In this document: piece after piece, positions 44,869-54,528 of the stretch
How the letters are laid out: each line of letters opens with the position of its first letter
How positions within the stretch are numbered: the stretch's first letter is position 1
Assembly (NCBI GenBank): GCA_965236175.1
Contig: CBDEAT010000004.1
Coordinates: 1-64,000, forward strand
From: Fontibacterium universale
GTDB taxonomy: Bacteria; Pseudomonadota; Alphaproteobacteria; Pelagibacterales; Pelagibacteraceae
DNA: 64,000 nucleotides
Direction of reading: 5' to 3'
Translations under genes and position numbers: made by a program
The notes under the pieces: model-generated
What the model was told of the DNA's origin: nothing
The model's database searches: none
The model's input: the letters and a program-made list of their open reading frames with translations, nothing else

Positions 44869-46158
44869 ATGACCCAAGATTTTAAAGTAAAAGATTTAAA
44901 ACTAGCAGAATTTGGTAACAAAGAAATTTCTCTAGCTGAAACTGAAATGCCAGGCTTAATGGCAATTAGAAGCGAATACCAATCTAGCAAACCTTTAAAA
45001 GGTGCGAGAATAATTGGATGTCTTCATATGACAATTCAAACTGCAGTTCTAATAGAAACATTGGTAGCTCTTGGGGCTGAAGTTAGATGGTCATCTTGCA
45101 ATATATTTTCAACACAAGATCATGCGGCTGCTGCAATTGCTGCAAAAGGAATACCAGTATTTGCATGGAAGGGTGAAACAGAAGAAGAGTATTGGTGGTG
45201 CATTGAACAAACTATTAATGGAAAGAAAGATTGGAAACCAAATCTTATATTGGATGATGGTGGAGATCTAACAATGTTATTGCACGATAAGTACAAAGAT
45301 TTATTAAAAAATATTAAGGGAGTTTCTGAAGAGACTACTACAGGAGTTAAAGCTTTAAATAAATTAGAGAAAGAGAATAAATTATTAATCCCAGCAATTA
45401 ACGTAAATGATTCAGTAACAAAATCTAAATTTGATAATTTATATGGCTGCAGAGAAAGTTTAGTAGATTCAATTAGAAGAGCAACAGATGTCATGATGTC
45501 AGGAAAAGTTGCTATAGTTGCTGGATTTGGAGATGTTGGAAAAGGTAGCGCGGCATCACTTAGACAAAGTGGAGCAAGAGTTTTGGTTACTGAAACAGAT
45601 CCAATTTGTGCATTACAAGCGGCAATGGAAGGTTATCAGGTTGTGCTAATGGATGAGGCCATATCATCAGCTGACATTGTTGTTACAGCAACAGGAAATA
45701 AAGACATCGTTACTATCGAACACATGAGAAAAATGAAAGATAGATCAATTCTTTGTAACATTGGACATTTTGATAATGAAATTCAGGTGAGCGCATTAAA
45801 AAATTACAAATGGAATGAAGTAAAACCACAAGTCCATGAAATTGAATTTCCAGATAAAAAAAGAATTATTTTATTAGCAGAAGGCAGATTAGTGAATCTT
45901 GGTTGTGCAACAGGTCATCCTAGTTTTGTTATGAGTGCTTCTTTTACAAACCAAGTTATTGCGCAAATAGAATTATGGAACAGCAATGGAAAATATCAAA
46001 ACAAAGTATATGTTTTACCAAAACATCTAGATGAAAAAGTTGCGATGTTGCATCTTGCAAAAGTAGGCGCAAAACTTACTAAATTAAGCAAAGAACAAGC
46101 TGATTATATTAGTGTTTCTGAAAAAGGACCTTTTAAACCAGACACATATCGTTATTAA
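44869..46158 (+). CDS. ahcY: Adenosylhomocysteinase
   Basis: 429 residues. It hydrolyses S-adenosylhomocysteine to adenosine and homocysteine, clearing the by-product of SAM methylations. Features: LHMTIQTAVLIETLVALGAEVRW-type N-terminal region, catalytic Lys/Asp in the EETTTGVKAL region, NAD-binding loop VAGFGDVGKGSAASL, and the C-terminal NAD-contacting KPDTYRY. The 53-bp leader has an AT-rich inverted repeat but nothing like a known SAH riboswitch. Confidence 0.97.
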   Translation: MTQDFKVKDLKLAEFGNKEISLAETEMPGLMAIRSEYQSSKPLKGARIIGCLHMTIQTAVLIETLVALGAEVRWSSCNIFSTQDHAAAAIAAKGIPVFAWKGETEEEYWWCIEQTINGKKDWKPNLILDDGGDLTMLLHDKYKDLLKNIKGVSEETTTGVKALNKLEKENKLLIPAINVNDSVTKSKFDNLYGCRESLVDSIRRATDVMMSGKVAIVAGFGDVGKGSAASLRQSGARVLVTETDPICALQAAMEGYQVVLMDEAISSADIVVTATGNKDIVTIEHMRKMKDRSILCNIGHFDNEIQVSALKNYKWNEVKPQVHEIEFPDKKRIILLAEGRLVNLGCATGHPSFVMSASFTNQVIAQIELWNSNGKYQNKVYVLPKHLDEKVAMLHLAKVGAKLTKLSKEQADYISVSEKGPFKPDTYRY

Positions 46159-46168
46159 TTTCACTTGA

Positions 46169-46624
46169 ATGGAATTAAAATCTTTAGATTCCACAAAAAG
46201 AGTTGCCGAAGCTGTCGCAATTAATTTAAAACCAAACGATTTTATATTACTCAGTGGAAACTTAGGCGCAGGCAAGACAACATTTACTAGATTTTTAATA
46301 CATTATTTACAGCAAAAATATCAACATCCTTTAGAGGAAATAGTAAGTCCCACTTTTAATATAGTTCAATATTATGATTTAGGAAAAGATTTAAAAGTTG
46401 CCCACTATGATTTTTATAGACTAAAAAAAGAAAAAGAAATTTTTAACATAGGATTATTTGATACAGCAAAAAATTTTATAAATATTATTGAGTGGCCAGA
46501 AATTGCAATGAATACTTTTAATGATTTTTTACAAATTAAATTTACTTATGATCCTAATAAAGATTCTAGATCTTTAGAGTTCAATGGAAAAGGAAAGTGG
46601 TTAGGATTTAGTATTAATGGCTAA
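46169..46624 (+). CDS. tsaE: tRNA threonylcarbamoyladenosine biosynthesis ATPase TsaE
   Basis: 151 residues. P-loop SGNLGAGKTTFTR (Lys36), the switch region EEIVSPTFNIVQYYD (SPTF is diagnostic) and HYDFYRL, plus the IIEWPE motif. It energises the TsaBD complex for t6A synthesis. It starts 10 bp after ahcY and its end overlaps the AmgK-like kinase by 8 bp. Confidence 0.94.
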   Translation: MELKSLDSTKRVAEAVAINLKPNDFILLSGNLGAGKTTFTRFLIHYLQQKYQHPLEEIVSPTFNIVQYYDLGKDLKVAHYDFYRLKKEKEIFNIGLFDTAKNFINIIEWPEIAMNTFNDFLQIKFTYDPNKDSRSLEFNGKGKWLGFSING

Positions 46625-47621
46625 TAAAAATAGATTAAAAATAATAAGAATTTTTCTTAAAAAAAATTATATAGAAATTTATAAAATAAAAGAAATAAAA
46701 GGGGACGCTTCTTTTAGAAAATATTTTAGAATTTATCATAAAAATAAATCTTATATCCTGGCTTCTGCAGAACAGGATAAGAAGTCTAATATTTTAAATT
46801 ATGTTTTAATTAATAAGTTTTTAAGCAAACAAGGTATTAATGCACCGAAAGTAATAGACTACGATTATAAGGATGGATTAGCTTTATTACAGGATTTTGG
46901 TGACAAAACTTATCTTCAGTTAATTAAAAGATCTAAAAATAAGTTTTATGTTTATCAATCACTAATCAAATATTTAATTAAATTACAAAAAATAAATTTT
47001 AGAACTAATATATTTAGATTTAAAAAATATAATTTTAGAATCTTAAAAAAAGAGATAGATTTATTTTTTATTTGGTACTTGCCTCACATACTGAAAATAA
47101 AAAATAACTCCCAAATTAAAAAGTTAAGGCAATTATTATTATCAATTTTAAAGAATAATTTTATTTATAATAATTATTTTGTTCATCGAGACTTTCATGT
47201 CTCAAACATGATGAAATATAGAGATGGATCAAAAAATAAAATTGGAATTATTGATACCCAGGATGCCTTGATTGGTTCAAGAGCTTACGACATACTTTCC
47301 TTAATAGATGATGTTAGGATTAAAACTAGTTCTGACTTGAAGCAGAAGTTATTAAATTATTATTTATTATTAGCGAAGAAAGAAAAGAATTTTAATATTA
47401 AACAATTTAAGAAAGAATTCTCTATCCTTTCAGTGCAAAGAGCTATGAAAATTATTGGAATATTTTCAAGGCTTTTTAAACGAGACAAGAAAAATAGATA
47501 TTTAAAATTAATTCCTTACACTTGGACAATACTTAATAAAAGGTTAGAAGATCCAATATTTAAAGAGGTAAGAGTTATCATTAATCAGCAAATTAAATTA
47601 AGATCTAAGAATGTTAATTGA
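46617..47621 (+). CDS. AmgK-like sugar kinase (aminoglycoside phosphotransferase fold)
   Basis: 334 residues. APH/choline-kinase fold: GDASFRKYFRI near the N-terminus (nucleotide loop), Brenner motif FVHRDFHVSNMM (HxDxxxxN) and metal-binding GIIDTQDALIGSRAYDILSLIDD. This pattern and the position after tsaE match AmgK, which phosphorylates the anomeric carbon of N-acetylmuramate and N-acetylglucosamine in peptidoglycan recycling. The usual partner nucleotidyltransferase MurU is not next to it. Very rich in Lys, Ile and Asn. Confidence 0.75.
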   Translation: MANKNRLKIIRIFLKKNYIEIYKIKEIKGDASFRKYFRIYHKNKSYILASAEQDKKSNILNYVLINKFLSKQGINAPKVIDYDYKDGLALLQDFGDKTYLQLIKRSKNKFYVYQSLIKYLIKLQKINFRTNIFRFKKYNFRILKKEIDLFFIWYLPHILKIKNNSQIKKLRQLLLSILKNNFIYNNYFVHRDFHVSNMMKYRDGSKNKIGIIDTQDALIGSRAYDILSLIDDVRIKTSSDLKQKLLNYYLLLAKKEKNFNIKQFKKEFSILSVQRAMKIIGIFSRLFKRDKKNRYLKLIPYTWTILNKRLEDPIFKEVRVIINQQIKLRSKNVN

Positions 47622-49179
47622 TAAAAAGTTTTTTGAAGATTCAGAAGCCTGGCCCTTTGCCGAATCTAGAGAGATATTAAAAAAAAGATTAAAAATAATA
47701 GAGAAAAAGGGTTACGTTTTATTTCAAACTGGTTACGGACCGAGCGGACTTCCTCATATTGGAACTTTTGGAGAGGTTTGCAGAACCACTATGGTCATGA
47801 ATGCTTTCCAAAGATTATCTAATATACCAGTTAAATTATTTACATTTTCAGATGATATGGATGGACTTAGAAAAGTTCCAGATAACATTCCAAATAAATC
47901 AATCTTAGAAGATAACTTAAATAAGCCGTTAACAGCAATCCCTGATCCATTTAAAAAATTTAAGAGTTTTGGAGAGCATAATAACAATATGTTAAAAAAA
48001 TTTTTAGATGATTTTAATTTTAAATATGAATTTAAAAGTTCAACTGAACTTTATACCAAAGGTGAATTCGATGATGCTCTAACTGCAGTTTTGAAAAACT
48101 ATGATAAAATTATGGAAGTTGTTTTGCCAACTCTTGGTCCTGAAAGAAGAAAAACGTACAGTCCATTTTTACCCATATGTCCTGAGACAGGAAAAGTATT
48201 GGAAGTTGCTGTAATTGAGAAAAATTTAGATACTAAAACTATTATTTATCAAAACGGTAATAAGAAAGTTGAAACAAAAATTACAGGAGGAGCATGTAAG
48301 TTACAGTGGAAAGTTGATTGGGCTATGCGCTGGTTTGCTCTTGGAGTTGATTTTGAAATGTACGGAAAAGACCTAATACCAAGCGCTGAACTATCTAGCA
48401 AAATTTGTAAAATTTTAGGAGGCACGCCGCCAGTTGGCTTTGCTTATGAATTGTTTTTAGATGAGAATGGGGAAAAGATTTCCAAGTCAAAAGGCAATGG
48501 AATTACAATTGAACAGTGGCTTAAATATGCATCTCCGGAAAGCCTGTCTCTGTATATGTATCAAAATCCAACTAGAGCAAAAAAATTATATTTCCAAGTT
48601 ATTCCAAAGGCAGTTGATGAGTATCTTTCCTTTCTAGAAAAATTTGAAAAACAAGATGAAAAAGAAAAACTTGGAAATCCAGTTTGGCACGTTCACAATG
48701 GTAGTCCTCCAAAAGAAGAAATAATTATTTCCTTTAATATTTTGCTTAATTTAGTGAGCGTTAGTAATACAGACAAAGAAGATGTTATCTGGAAATTTAT
48801 TAAGAATTTTAGTCCAAATTTAGTTAAAGAAAAACATCCTATTCTTGCAAAACTTATCTTAAACGCGATTAATTATTTTAATGATGTTGTAAAAATTAAT
48901 AAAAAATTTAGAAAACCAGATCCAACCGAGAAAAAAGCATTGCAAGACCTTGCTGAACAAATTTCTAAAATGAGCCCAACGCTTCAACCAGAAGAGATGC
49001 AAACTATAGTTTATTCTGTTGGCAAGACACATTACTCAAAAGAGAGATTAAGAGAGTGGTTTAAAATGATTTATGAAGTGCTTTTTGGAGATGAACAGGG
49101 GCCTAGAATGGGCTCATTTATAAGTTTTTATGGTATTAAAGAAACAGTAAATTTAATTAATAAGTCTATTAATGATTAA
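47611..49179 (+). CDS. lysK: Class I lysyl-tRNA synthetase
   Basis: 522 residues. It belongs to the class I (archaeal/alphaproteobacterial) LysRS, unrelated to the common class II LysS. The HIGH-type motif is GLPHIGTF (46-53) and the KMSKS counterpart is GEKISKSKGNG. Conserved blocks include LFTFSDDMDGLRKVP and the middle region GGACKLQWKVDWAMRWFALGV (split here: GGACKLQW, WAMRWFALGVD). It overlaps the kinase gene by 11 bp. Confidence 0.94.
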   Translation: MLIDKKFFEDSEAWPFAESREILKKRLKIIEKKGYVLFQTGYGPSGLPHIGTFGEVCRTTMVMNAFQRLSNIPVKLFTFSDDMDGLRKVPDNIPNKSILEDNLNKPLTAIPDPFKKFKSFGEHNNNMLKKFLDDFNFKYEFKSSTELYTKGEFDDALTAVLKNYDKIMEVVLPTLGPERRKTYSPFLPICPETGKVLEVAVIEKNLDTKTIIYQNGNKKVETKITGGACKLQWKVDWAMRWFALGVDFEMYGKDLIPSAELSSKICKILGGTPPVGFAYELFLDENGEKISKSKGNGITIEQWLKYASPESLSLYMYQNPTRAKKLYFQVIPKAVDEYLSFLEKFEKQDEKEKLGNPVWHVHNGSPPKEEIIISFNILLNLVSVSNTDKEDVIWKFIKNFSPNLVKEKHPILAKLILNAINYFNDVVKINKKFRKPDPTEKKALQDLAEQISKMSPTLQPEEMQTIVYSVGKTHYSKERLREWFKMIYEVLFGDEQGPRMGSFISFYGIKETVNLINKSIND

Positions 49180-49187
49180 TCATAAAA

Positions 49188-50234
49188 ATGAATTATCAGA
49201 TTATTAATTCTTTTATTAATAAGCTTGATCCCGAACTTGCTCATTCGTTAGCCATTCAGTTTTTAAAAAATCTTTATATTCCACTTTTTCCATCAAAAGA
49301 TGATGAGATTTTAAAAATTAATATTTTAGGAAAAGAATTTTCAAACCCAATAGGTCTGGCAGCAGGATTTGATAAGAACGGCGAAGTATATGATAAAATG
49401 TTTGCACTTGGATTTGGTTTTGCAGAAGTTGGAACTATTACTCCAAGACCACAAGAAGGAAATCCAAAGCCAAGAGTTTTCAGATTAATAGAAGATGACG
49501 CAATTATTAATCGTTTGGGTTTTCCAAGTCAGGGTTTAATTAAAATTAGAAGCAGAATTGAGACTAAAAGAGTAGAGGGAATTTTAGGAATTAATATAGG
49601 ACCTAATAAAGATAGTACTTCACGTATTGACGATTACGTAGAATGTTTCAAAAATTTTCATAATTTATGCAGTTATATCTGCATAAACATTTCATCGCCT
49701 AATACCGAAAATTTAAGAAATTTTCATGAGCAAGAAAATTTAAAAAAATTATTAAGCGAAATTTTAAATGTTAAAAAAACTTTAAGCAGCAAAACACCAA
49801 TTGTTTTGAAGATATCTCCAGATATTAGTGATGTTGATATTGATATGATTTGTAAAAGTATTTTAGAATTTAATTTGGATGGATTAGTTTTAACTAATAC
49901 ATCTGTAAAATTAAGAGAAAATTTGATTAATAAACAAAAGAATGAAACAGGAGGATTGTCAGGCGCTCCTATTAAAGAAACTTCAAACTTAATTATTAAA
50001 AAATTTTTTAAAATTATTAAAGGAAGAGCGCCGATAATTGGTGTAGGTGGGATTGATTCAGGAATTTCTGCCTATGAAAAAATAAGAGCAGGGGCTTCTT
50101 TATTGCAGCTTTATACAGGCCTAGTTTACAAAGGACCTTTTGTTGTAACATCTATTAAACAAGAGTTAGCTGAGCTTTTGAAGAGAGATGGGTTTTCTTC
50201 GTTACAAAAAGCGGTAGGCGTTGACAGCAAATAA
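49188..50234 (+). CDS. pyrD: Dihydroorotate dehydrogenase (quinone), class 2
   Basis: 348 residues. Membrane-associated FMN enzyme of pyrimidine synthesis, feeding electrons to ubiquinone. N-terminal helix ~1-40 for membrane contact, then NPIGLAAGFDKNGE, GFGFAEVGTITPRPQEGNPKPR, NRLGFPSQG, INISSPNT with the catalytic Ser region, and IGVGGIDSGISAYEKIRAGA. Its 3' end overlaps the convergent DUF3429 gene by 33 bp, the largest overlap in the window. Confidence 0.95.
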   Translation: MNYQIINSFINKLDPELAHSLAIQFLKNLYIPLFPSKDDEILKINILGKEFSNPIGLAAGFDKNGEVYDKMFALGFGFAEVGTITPRPQEGNPKPRVFRLIEDDAIINRLGFPSQGLIKIRSRIETKRVEGILGINIGPNKDSTSRIDDYVECFKNFHNLCSYICINISSPNTENLRNFHEQENLKKLLSEILNVKKTLSSKTPIVLKISPDISDVDIDMICKSILEFNLDGLVLTNTSVKLRENLINKQKNETGGLSGAPIKETSNLIIKKFFKIIKGRAPIIGVGGIDSGISAYEKIRAGASLLQLYTGLVYKGPFVVTSIKQELAELLKRDGFSSLQKAVGVDSK

Positions 50235-50651
50235 ATTAATTACCAAAGTTAAAATTACCGCAAAAGTTAATCGTTTTCTAAGATTTAAGTACCAAGCATT
50301 ACTAGATTCAGAAAATATTTTGCCATCTATAAAATTAGCTGCAAAAAATAGCACCATGTAGATTGCAATTTTTATATCTTGGTTTGCAAAAAAATCTAAA
50401 ATAAAAGAAAAAACTGGAACTAAAACACTCAAGGTTAATAGTAAATTTCTATTATTAGAAATATTGCTATTTAAAATTTTACTCCACTGGCTGCCACAAA
50501 GAAAAGATAAAATTATATTTGCGTAGAATAAATACACATCCACAACATAGTTATTAAAATTAGAAATAAAAAAGATGAGTGTAAGTAAAAAAAAAGGAAT
50601 AAGTCCAAGATATCCTAATATTGTTGCTAATTTTTTTTTCTCTATTGGCAT
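50202..50651 (-). CDS. DUF3429-type membrane protein
   Basis: 149 residues with about five hydrophobic helices. The start ATLGYLGLIPFFLL and YANIILSFLCGSQWSKIL match the DUF3429 pattern (Y-x-I-LSFLGG-x-W). Members are small inner-membrane proteins with no known function. Encoded just after the TSUP-family gene on the same strand (2-bp gap), so probably co-transcribed with it. Confidence 0.65.
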   Translation of the reverse strand: MPIEKKKLATILGYLGLIPFFLLTLIFFISNFNNYVVDVYLFYANIILSFLCGSQWSKILNSNISNNRNLLLTLSVLVPVFSFILDFFANQDIKIAIYMVLFFAANFIDGKIFSESSNAWYLNLRKRLTFAVILTLVINLFAVNAYRFL

Positions 50652-50653
50652 AA

Positions 50654-51712
50654 TTAATATTGTAGTTTTTTAAAAATAAAAGAACTGAAGTATCCAATTA
50701 ATATAGCAAGAACCACAGCAGTTAATGCATATAATATTGGGCTAGTATTTACAAATTGATAAATAAAATCTTGAAAGAAATTTAATTGATCTTGGCTTTC
50801 TATTTTTTTAAAAATTTTGAATTTTAATTCTTCTACGAATAAAGAATAACCAAATTTTAATCCAAAGATAATAATGATAATTGACATTAAAATTCTAAGT
50901 TCTTCATTTTTTAAATTCATTCCAAGTCTAGTTCCTAATTGCACCCCAATAACAGATCCAAGCATAAGAATAGAAACTAAAACAAGATCAATATTATGAT
51001 TAGTGATAGCATGAAAAAAAGTTACAAATGTCATAACAAAAATCATTACAAACAAAGATGTTCCCGGCACAAGTTTAGATGGCATGCCAAGAATATAAAT
51101 CATTACAGGAATTAAGATAAATGCTCCGCCAACACCCATCATCGATGAAATAATTCCAATTAAGAATCCAAAAAATATTGGTGGAATGATGCTAATGTAA
51201 AGCCTTGAAGAATTCATTCTGACTTTAAAAGGAAGTCCATGAACCCATGTGTGTTTGCGAAATTTTCTTTTTATAAATTTTTTATTTTTTATTCTACGAA
51301 ATTCAGCAAGACTTTCGATAAACATTAAAAGTCCAAAACTAGTTAATAATACAAAATATAAAATTGAGGTTATGGTGTTAATTTTTCCAATTTGAATTAA
51401 TAATTTAACAAAATAAATACCAATAGTTGCCCCAAAGAAACCCCCGCTTAAGATGTAAAGACCCATCTTAATATCCACTTGTTTTTTGTACCAATGTGCA
51501 AATGTCCCTGAAACCGAAGATGCCAAAATATTGTTAGAACCGTTTGCTATCGCATGCATTGGCGGGATACCAAAAAAGATTAAAACAGGAGTCATTAAAA
51601 ATCCGCCACCAATACCAAGTAAACCACTTAAAAAACCTATAAAGCCACTGATTAATAATAAATATAAAATGTTAACGTGAACCTCTACGATTGGCAGGTA
51701 AACTTGGAACAT
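50654..51712 (-). CDS. TSUP-family (TauE/SafE) membrane transporter
   Basis: 352 residues with eight or nine hydrophobic segments. Two family repeats are visible: GFIGFLSGLLGIGGGFLMTP near the N-terminus and IGIISSMMGVGGAFILIP in the second half. TSUP proteins export or import sulfite, sulfoacetate and other organosulfur anions; the substrate here is not known. An insertion of basic residues (RRIKNKKFIKRKFRKH) forms a cytoplasmic loop around 138-153. Confidence 0.85.
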   Translation of the reverse strand: MFQVYLPIVEVHVNILYLLLISGFIGFLSGLLGIGGGFLMTPVLIFFGIPPMHAIANGSNNILASSVSGTFAHWYKKQVDIKMGLYILSGGFFGATIGIYFVKLLIQIGKINTITSILYFVLLTSFGLLMFIESLAEFRRIKNKKFIKRKFRKHTWVHGLPFKVRMNSSRLYISIIPPIFFGFLIGIISSMMGVGGAFILIPVMIYILGMPSKLVPGTSLFVMIFVMTFVTFFHAITNHNIDLVLVSILMLGSVIGVQLGTRLGMNLKNEELRILMSIIIIIFGLKFGYSLFVEELKFKIFKKIESQDQLNFFQDFIYQFVNTSPILYALTAVVLAILIGYFSSFIFKKLQY

Positions 51713-51804
51713 GAAAATTTTAGGTTAACTAATAATTATTGGACTAATCTTGTAAAAACAAGAAATCAATTACTGCAAATAATCTGTGATTTATAAGAAA
51801 TATC

Positions 51805-51833
51805 TTGACGTGAATTCATCATCTAATTATATC
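51805..51833 (+). promoter_or_regulatory. Promoter for rpmB
   Basis: TTGACG (51805-51810), 17-bp spacer, TATATC (51828-51833). The start point would be near 51840, at the strong Shine-Dalgarno AGGAG (51840-51844) placed 5 bases before the rpmB ATG. It is the best match to a sigma-70 promoter in the window. A small hairpin CTTGT/ACAAG (51749-51762) lies further upstream, of unknown meaning. Confidence 0.6.
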
Positions 51834-51849
51834 CCTTGCAGGAGAAAAT

Positions 51850-52191
51850 ATGTCTAAACTTTGTGAACTGACAGGCAAGAGACCGCAAACAGGTAATAAC
51901 GTCAGTCATGCTAACAACAAAACTAAAAGAAGATTTTTCCCAAATCTTAAGAAAGTTTCTTTTAAAAGCGAAAAATTGAATCGTGATATTCGTATCAAAA
52001 TTTGCACTCGTGCAATTAAAGCCGTAGATTTTAGAGGGGGAATTGATGAGTTTTTATTAAGAGCTAAAAATAAAAATTTATCTACTAGAGTTAAAAAAAT
52101 AAGAAAACTTTTGTTAACAATCGTTCCTCACGTTAAAAAGCCTAAAAAAGAAATAAAAGCAAAAAAAGAAACAAAAGCTAAAGTTAATTAG
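51850..52191 (+). CDS. rpmB: Ribosomal protein bL28
   Basis: 113 residues. It begins with the L28 signature: LCELTGKRPQTGNNVSHANN, then KTKRRFFPNL, and VKKIRKLL near the end of the core. A lysine-rich tail of about 20 residues after VPHVKK makes it a little longer than typical alphaproteobacterial L28 (about 95-100). Strong ribosome binding site AGGAG. yhhQ follows 5 bp later. Confidence 0.95.
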   Translation: MSKLCELTGKRPQTGNNVSHANNKTKRRFFPNLKKVSFKSEKLNRDIRIKICTRAIKAVDFRGGIDEFLLRAKNKNLSTRVKKIRKLLLTIVPHVKKPKKEIKAKKETKAKVN

Positions 52192-52196
52192 TTTTC

Positions 52197-52745
52197 TTGG
52201 TATATTCAAAAAAGATATTTTTATATTCAGCTGTCATGGCTGTTGTTATTTGTTCTTCAAATTATTTAGTACAATTTCCTTTTCCATATTTCGGACTACA
52301 AGAAATACTAACTTGGGGTGCTTTTACATATCCAGTTACTTTTTTAGTTACTGATCTTGCAAATAGATTTTTTGGTAAAGAGTTTGCTAAAAAGATTGTT
52401 GTTTTTGGATTTATACTTGGAATTATTTTTTCATTTATTTTAACTTTTGAAGAATTTAATTTAATCGTTCTAAGAATAGTTATTGCATCAGGCGTAGCTT
52501 TTTTAGCAGGTCAACTTTTAGATATTAGGGTATTTAATATTTTAAGAAACAAATTGTGGTTTATTCCTCCGCTTGTTTCTTCAATTCTTGGCTCAGTATT
52601 AGATACGGTAGTATTTTTTAGTATAGCTTTTTATGGAACGGATTCCTCGTGGATTATATTGGCTGCTGGAGATTTAGCAGTTAAATTATTTGTAGATTTT
52701 GCAATGTTACTGCCATTCAGAATTGCAATTGCTAGATTTAGTTAA
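52197..52745 (+). CDS. YhhQ-type queuosine precursor transporter
   Basis: 182 residues, six hydrophobic segments, from a TTG start at 52197. Typical blocks: TWGAFTYPVTFLVTDLANRFFGKEFAKK and the C-terminal LGSVLDTVVFFSIAFYG plus DLAVKLFVDFAMLLPFRI. The family (DUF165/VUT_1) imports queuosine precursors such as preQ0, which suggests queuosine salvage. Its 3' end overlaps cobT by 8 bp. Confidence 0.88.
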   Translation: MVYSKKIFLYSAVMAVVICSSNYLVQFPFPYFGLQEILTWGAFTYPVTFLVTDLANRFFGKEFAKKIVVFGFILGIIFSFILTFEEFNLIVLRIVIASGVAFLAGQLLDIRVFNILRNKLWFIPPLVSSILGSVLDTVVFFSIAFYGTDSSWIILAAGDLAVKLFVDFAMLLPFRIAIARFS

Positions 52746-54528
52746 TCGTTTTTTTTCTTTTTGGTTCTTCTATAAATAAATCTGCAAGCTGATCAATTAA
52801 AGCATCCCCAAGTTCTTGGACATCTGCAATTTTTAAAGCCTTACTATAATAATTAGTAACATCATGACCAATTCCAATTGCATTGATTTCAACGTCATTT
52901 TTATTCTCAATCCATTTAACAGTATTTTTTAAGTGCTTTTCTAAATAATTTCCTGGATTTACAGAAAGAGTTGAATCGTCAACAGGAGCTCCATCAGAAA
53001 TTACCATTAAAATTTTTCTTTCTTCACTTCTTTTTATTAATCTTTGGTAGGCCCACAAGATTGCTTCTCCATCGATATTTTCTTTTAAAATTCCCTCTTT
53101 TAACATTAGCCCTAAATTATTTTTTCCTCTTCTCCATGGTGTGTCTGCAGATTTATAAATAATGTGAGATAAATCATTTAATCTTCCAGGATTATTTATT
53201 TTATTTTTTAACCACAGTTCTCTACTTTTTCCTCCCTTCCAATTTAACGTTGTGAATCCCAATACCTCGACTTTTACAGAACACCTTTCTAGTGTGCGGG
53301 ATAAAATATCAGCACAAATGGCTGCTATAGAGATGGGTCTGCCACGCATTGATCCTGAATTATCAATTAATAAAGTCACCACTGTGTCTTTAAAATTTGT
53401 ATTTTTTTCCTTCTTATAAGAAAGAGAATTGTGCGGATCAATGATCACTCTAGTTAGTTTTGCCGTATCAAGCATCCCTTCTTCAAGATCAAACTCCCAA
53501 GATCTATTTTGAAATGCAAGTAGCTTTCTTTGTAATTTATTTGCAAGTCTTGAAATAAAGTTATGAAAAGATTTTAATTGATTGTCTAAATTTTCTCTAA
53601 ATTTAATCATTTCACTAGGATCGACCATTTCTTCGGCATTAATAATTTTGTCAAATTTATTTGTAAAAATTTTATATTTAACTTCACTGTTACTTTTTTT
53701 AATATTAGAAGATTTTATTTCATCGTTTGAGCTATTTTCATCTTCAATCAAAGATTCTTGCTCACTTTCATTTGCATCAATTTCAACGTCAGGAATTATG
53801 CTCTCGATATTAAAGTCTTGTTTATTAGAATTTTTATCTTGGTTAATCTCATTATCATTCTGATCTTTAAGTTTATTTTCGTTCTTTTGTTCATTATCAT
53901 TATCACTGTCATTAGGACTTAGTTTTTCTTCTAATTTTAGATCCTGAATAATAGAGTTTAAAATAGTAGAGAATTTCTCTTGATTAGAAATATTTTTTTT
54001 TAATAAATCTAATTTATCTTTAATCTGTTCATCAATAATATTATTCCAATTTTTTAAACTCTTCTTTTCTTCAATATTTAAGTCCAAATTAAGCAGGTGA
54101 TTTGCTAAAATAATATCAAAGGCTTTTTCAATACTATTATAGGTGTCTTCATTTTGCTCTTTAAATTTCTTTTGATAGAAGTTTTTAAAGTTTAAATTTA
54201 TCCCTGCGAAATTTTCTGAACCTAGTTTTTCATAACGAATTTTTTCAGCGCTTTTATAAATGTTTTTTGCAACCATTCCTCTAGGTTCAAATTTTTTTAA
54301 CAATTCTGGGTTGCTATATTTTATTTTTAAAGCCTCAGAATCTGCAAGAGCTCTAATATTTTGATATTCGTCTATAGAATCAAAATTAACCTTAGGAAGA
54401 TTAATAACATTACTTTCTTTGGCCGGTGCGTCCGAGAATAGAATATTAAGATCTTGTTTTTTAGCTAATGCTTTAATGGTTGATGAGATGGCTATTTTAA
54501 AATTTTCAGCCTGTTTTTCATTTTCCAT
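52738..54528 (-). CDS. cobT: CobT-like VWA protein (cobaltochelatase subunit type)
   Basis: 596 residues. The N-terminal conserved region (to ~190) is followed by a long Asp/Glu/Asn-rich acidic stretch (~195-290) and a C-terminal von Willebrand A domain with MIDAS motif DNSGS (389-393). Signatures NLGLMLKEG, DGEAILWAYQRL and SDGAPVDDSTL match alphaproteobacterial CobT. In B12-making species CobT works with CobS and CobN to insert cobalt. CobN is not in the window, and the cobST pair occurs widely without it, so the role here is open. Confidence 0.9.
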   Translation of the reverse strand: MENEKQAENFKIAISSTIKALAKKQDLNILFSDAPAKESNVINLPKVNFDSIDEYQNIRALADSEALKIKYSNPELLKKFEPRGMVAKNIYKSAEKIRYEKLGSENFAGINLNFKNFYQKKFKEQNEDTYNSIEKAFDIILANHLLNLDLNIEEKKSLKNWNNIIDEQIKDKLDLLKKNISNQEKFSTILNSIIQDLKLEEKLSPNDSDNDNEQKNENKLKDQNDNEINQDKNSNKQDFNIESIIPDVEIDANESEQESLIEDENSSNDEIKSSNIKKSNSEVKYKIFTNKFDKIINAEEMVDPSEMIKFRENLDNQLKSFHNFISRLANKLQRKLLAFQNRSWEFDLEEGMLDTAKLTRVIIDPHNSLSYKKEKNTNFKDTVVTLLIDNSGSMRGRPISIAAICADILSRTLERCSVKVEVLGFTTLNWKGGKSRELWLKNKINNPGRLNDLSHIIYKSADTPWRRGKNNLGLMLKEGILKENIDGEAILWAYQRLIKRSEERKILMVISDGAPVDDSTLSVNPGNYLEKHLKNTVKWIENKNDVEINAIGIGHDVTNYYSKALKIADVQELGDALIDQLADLFIEEPKRKKTIN

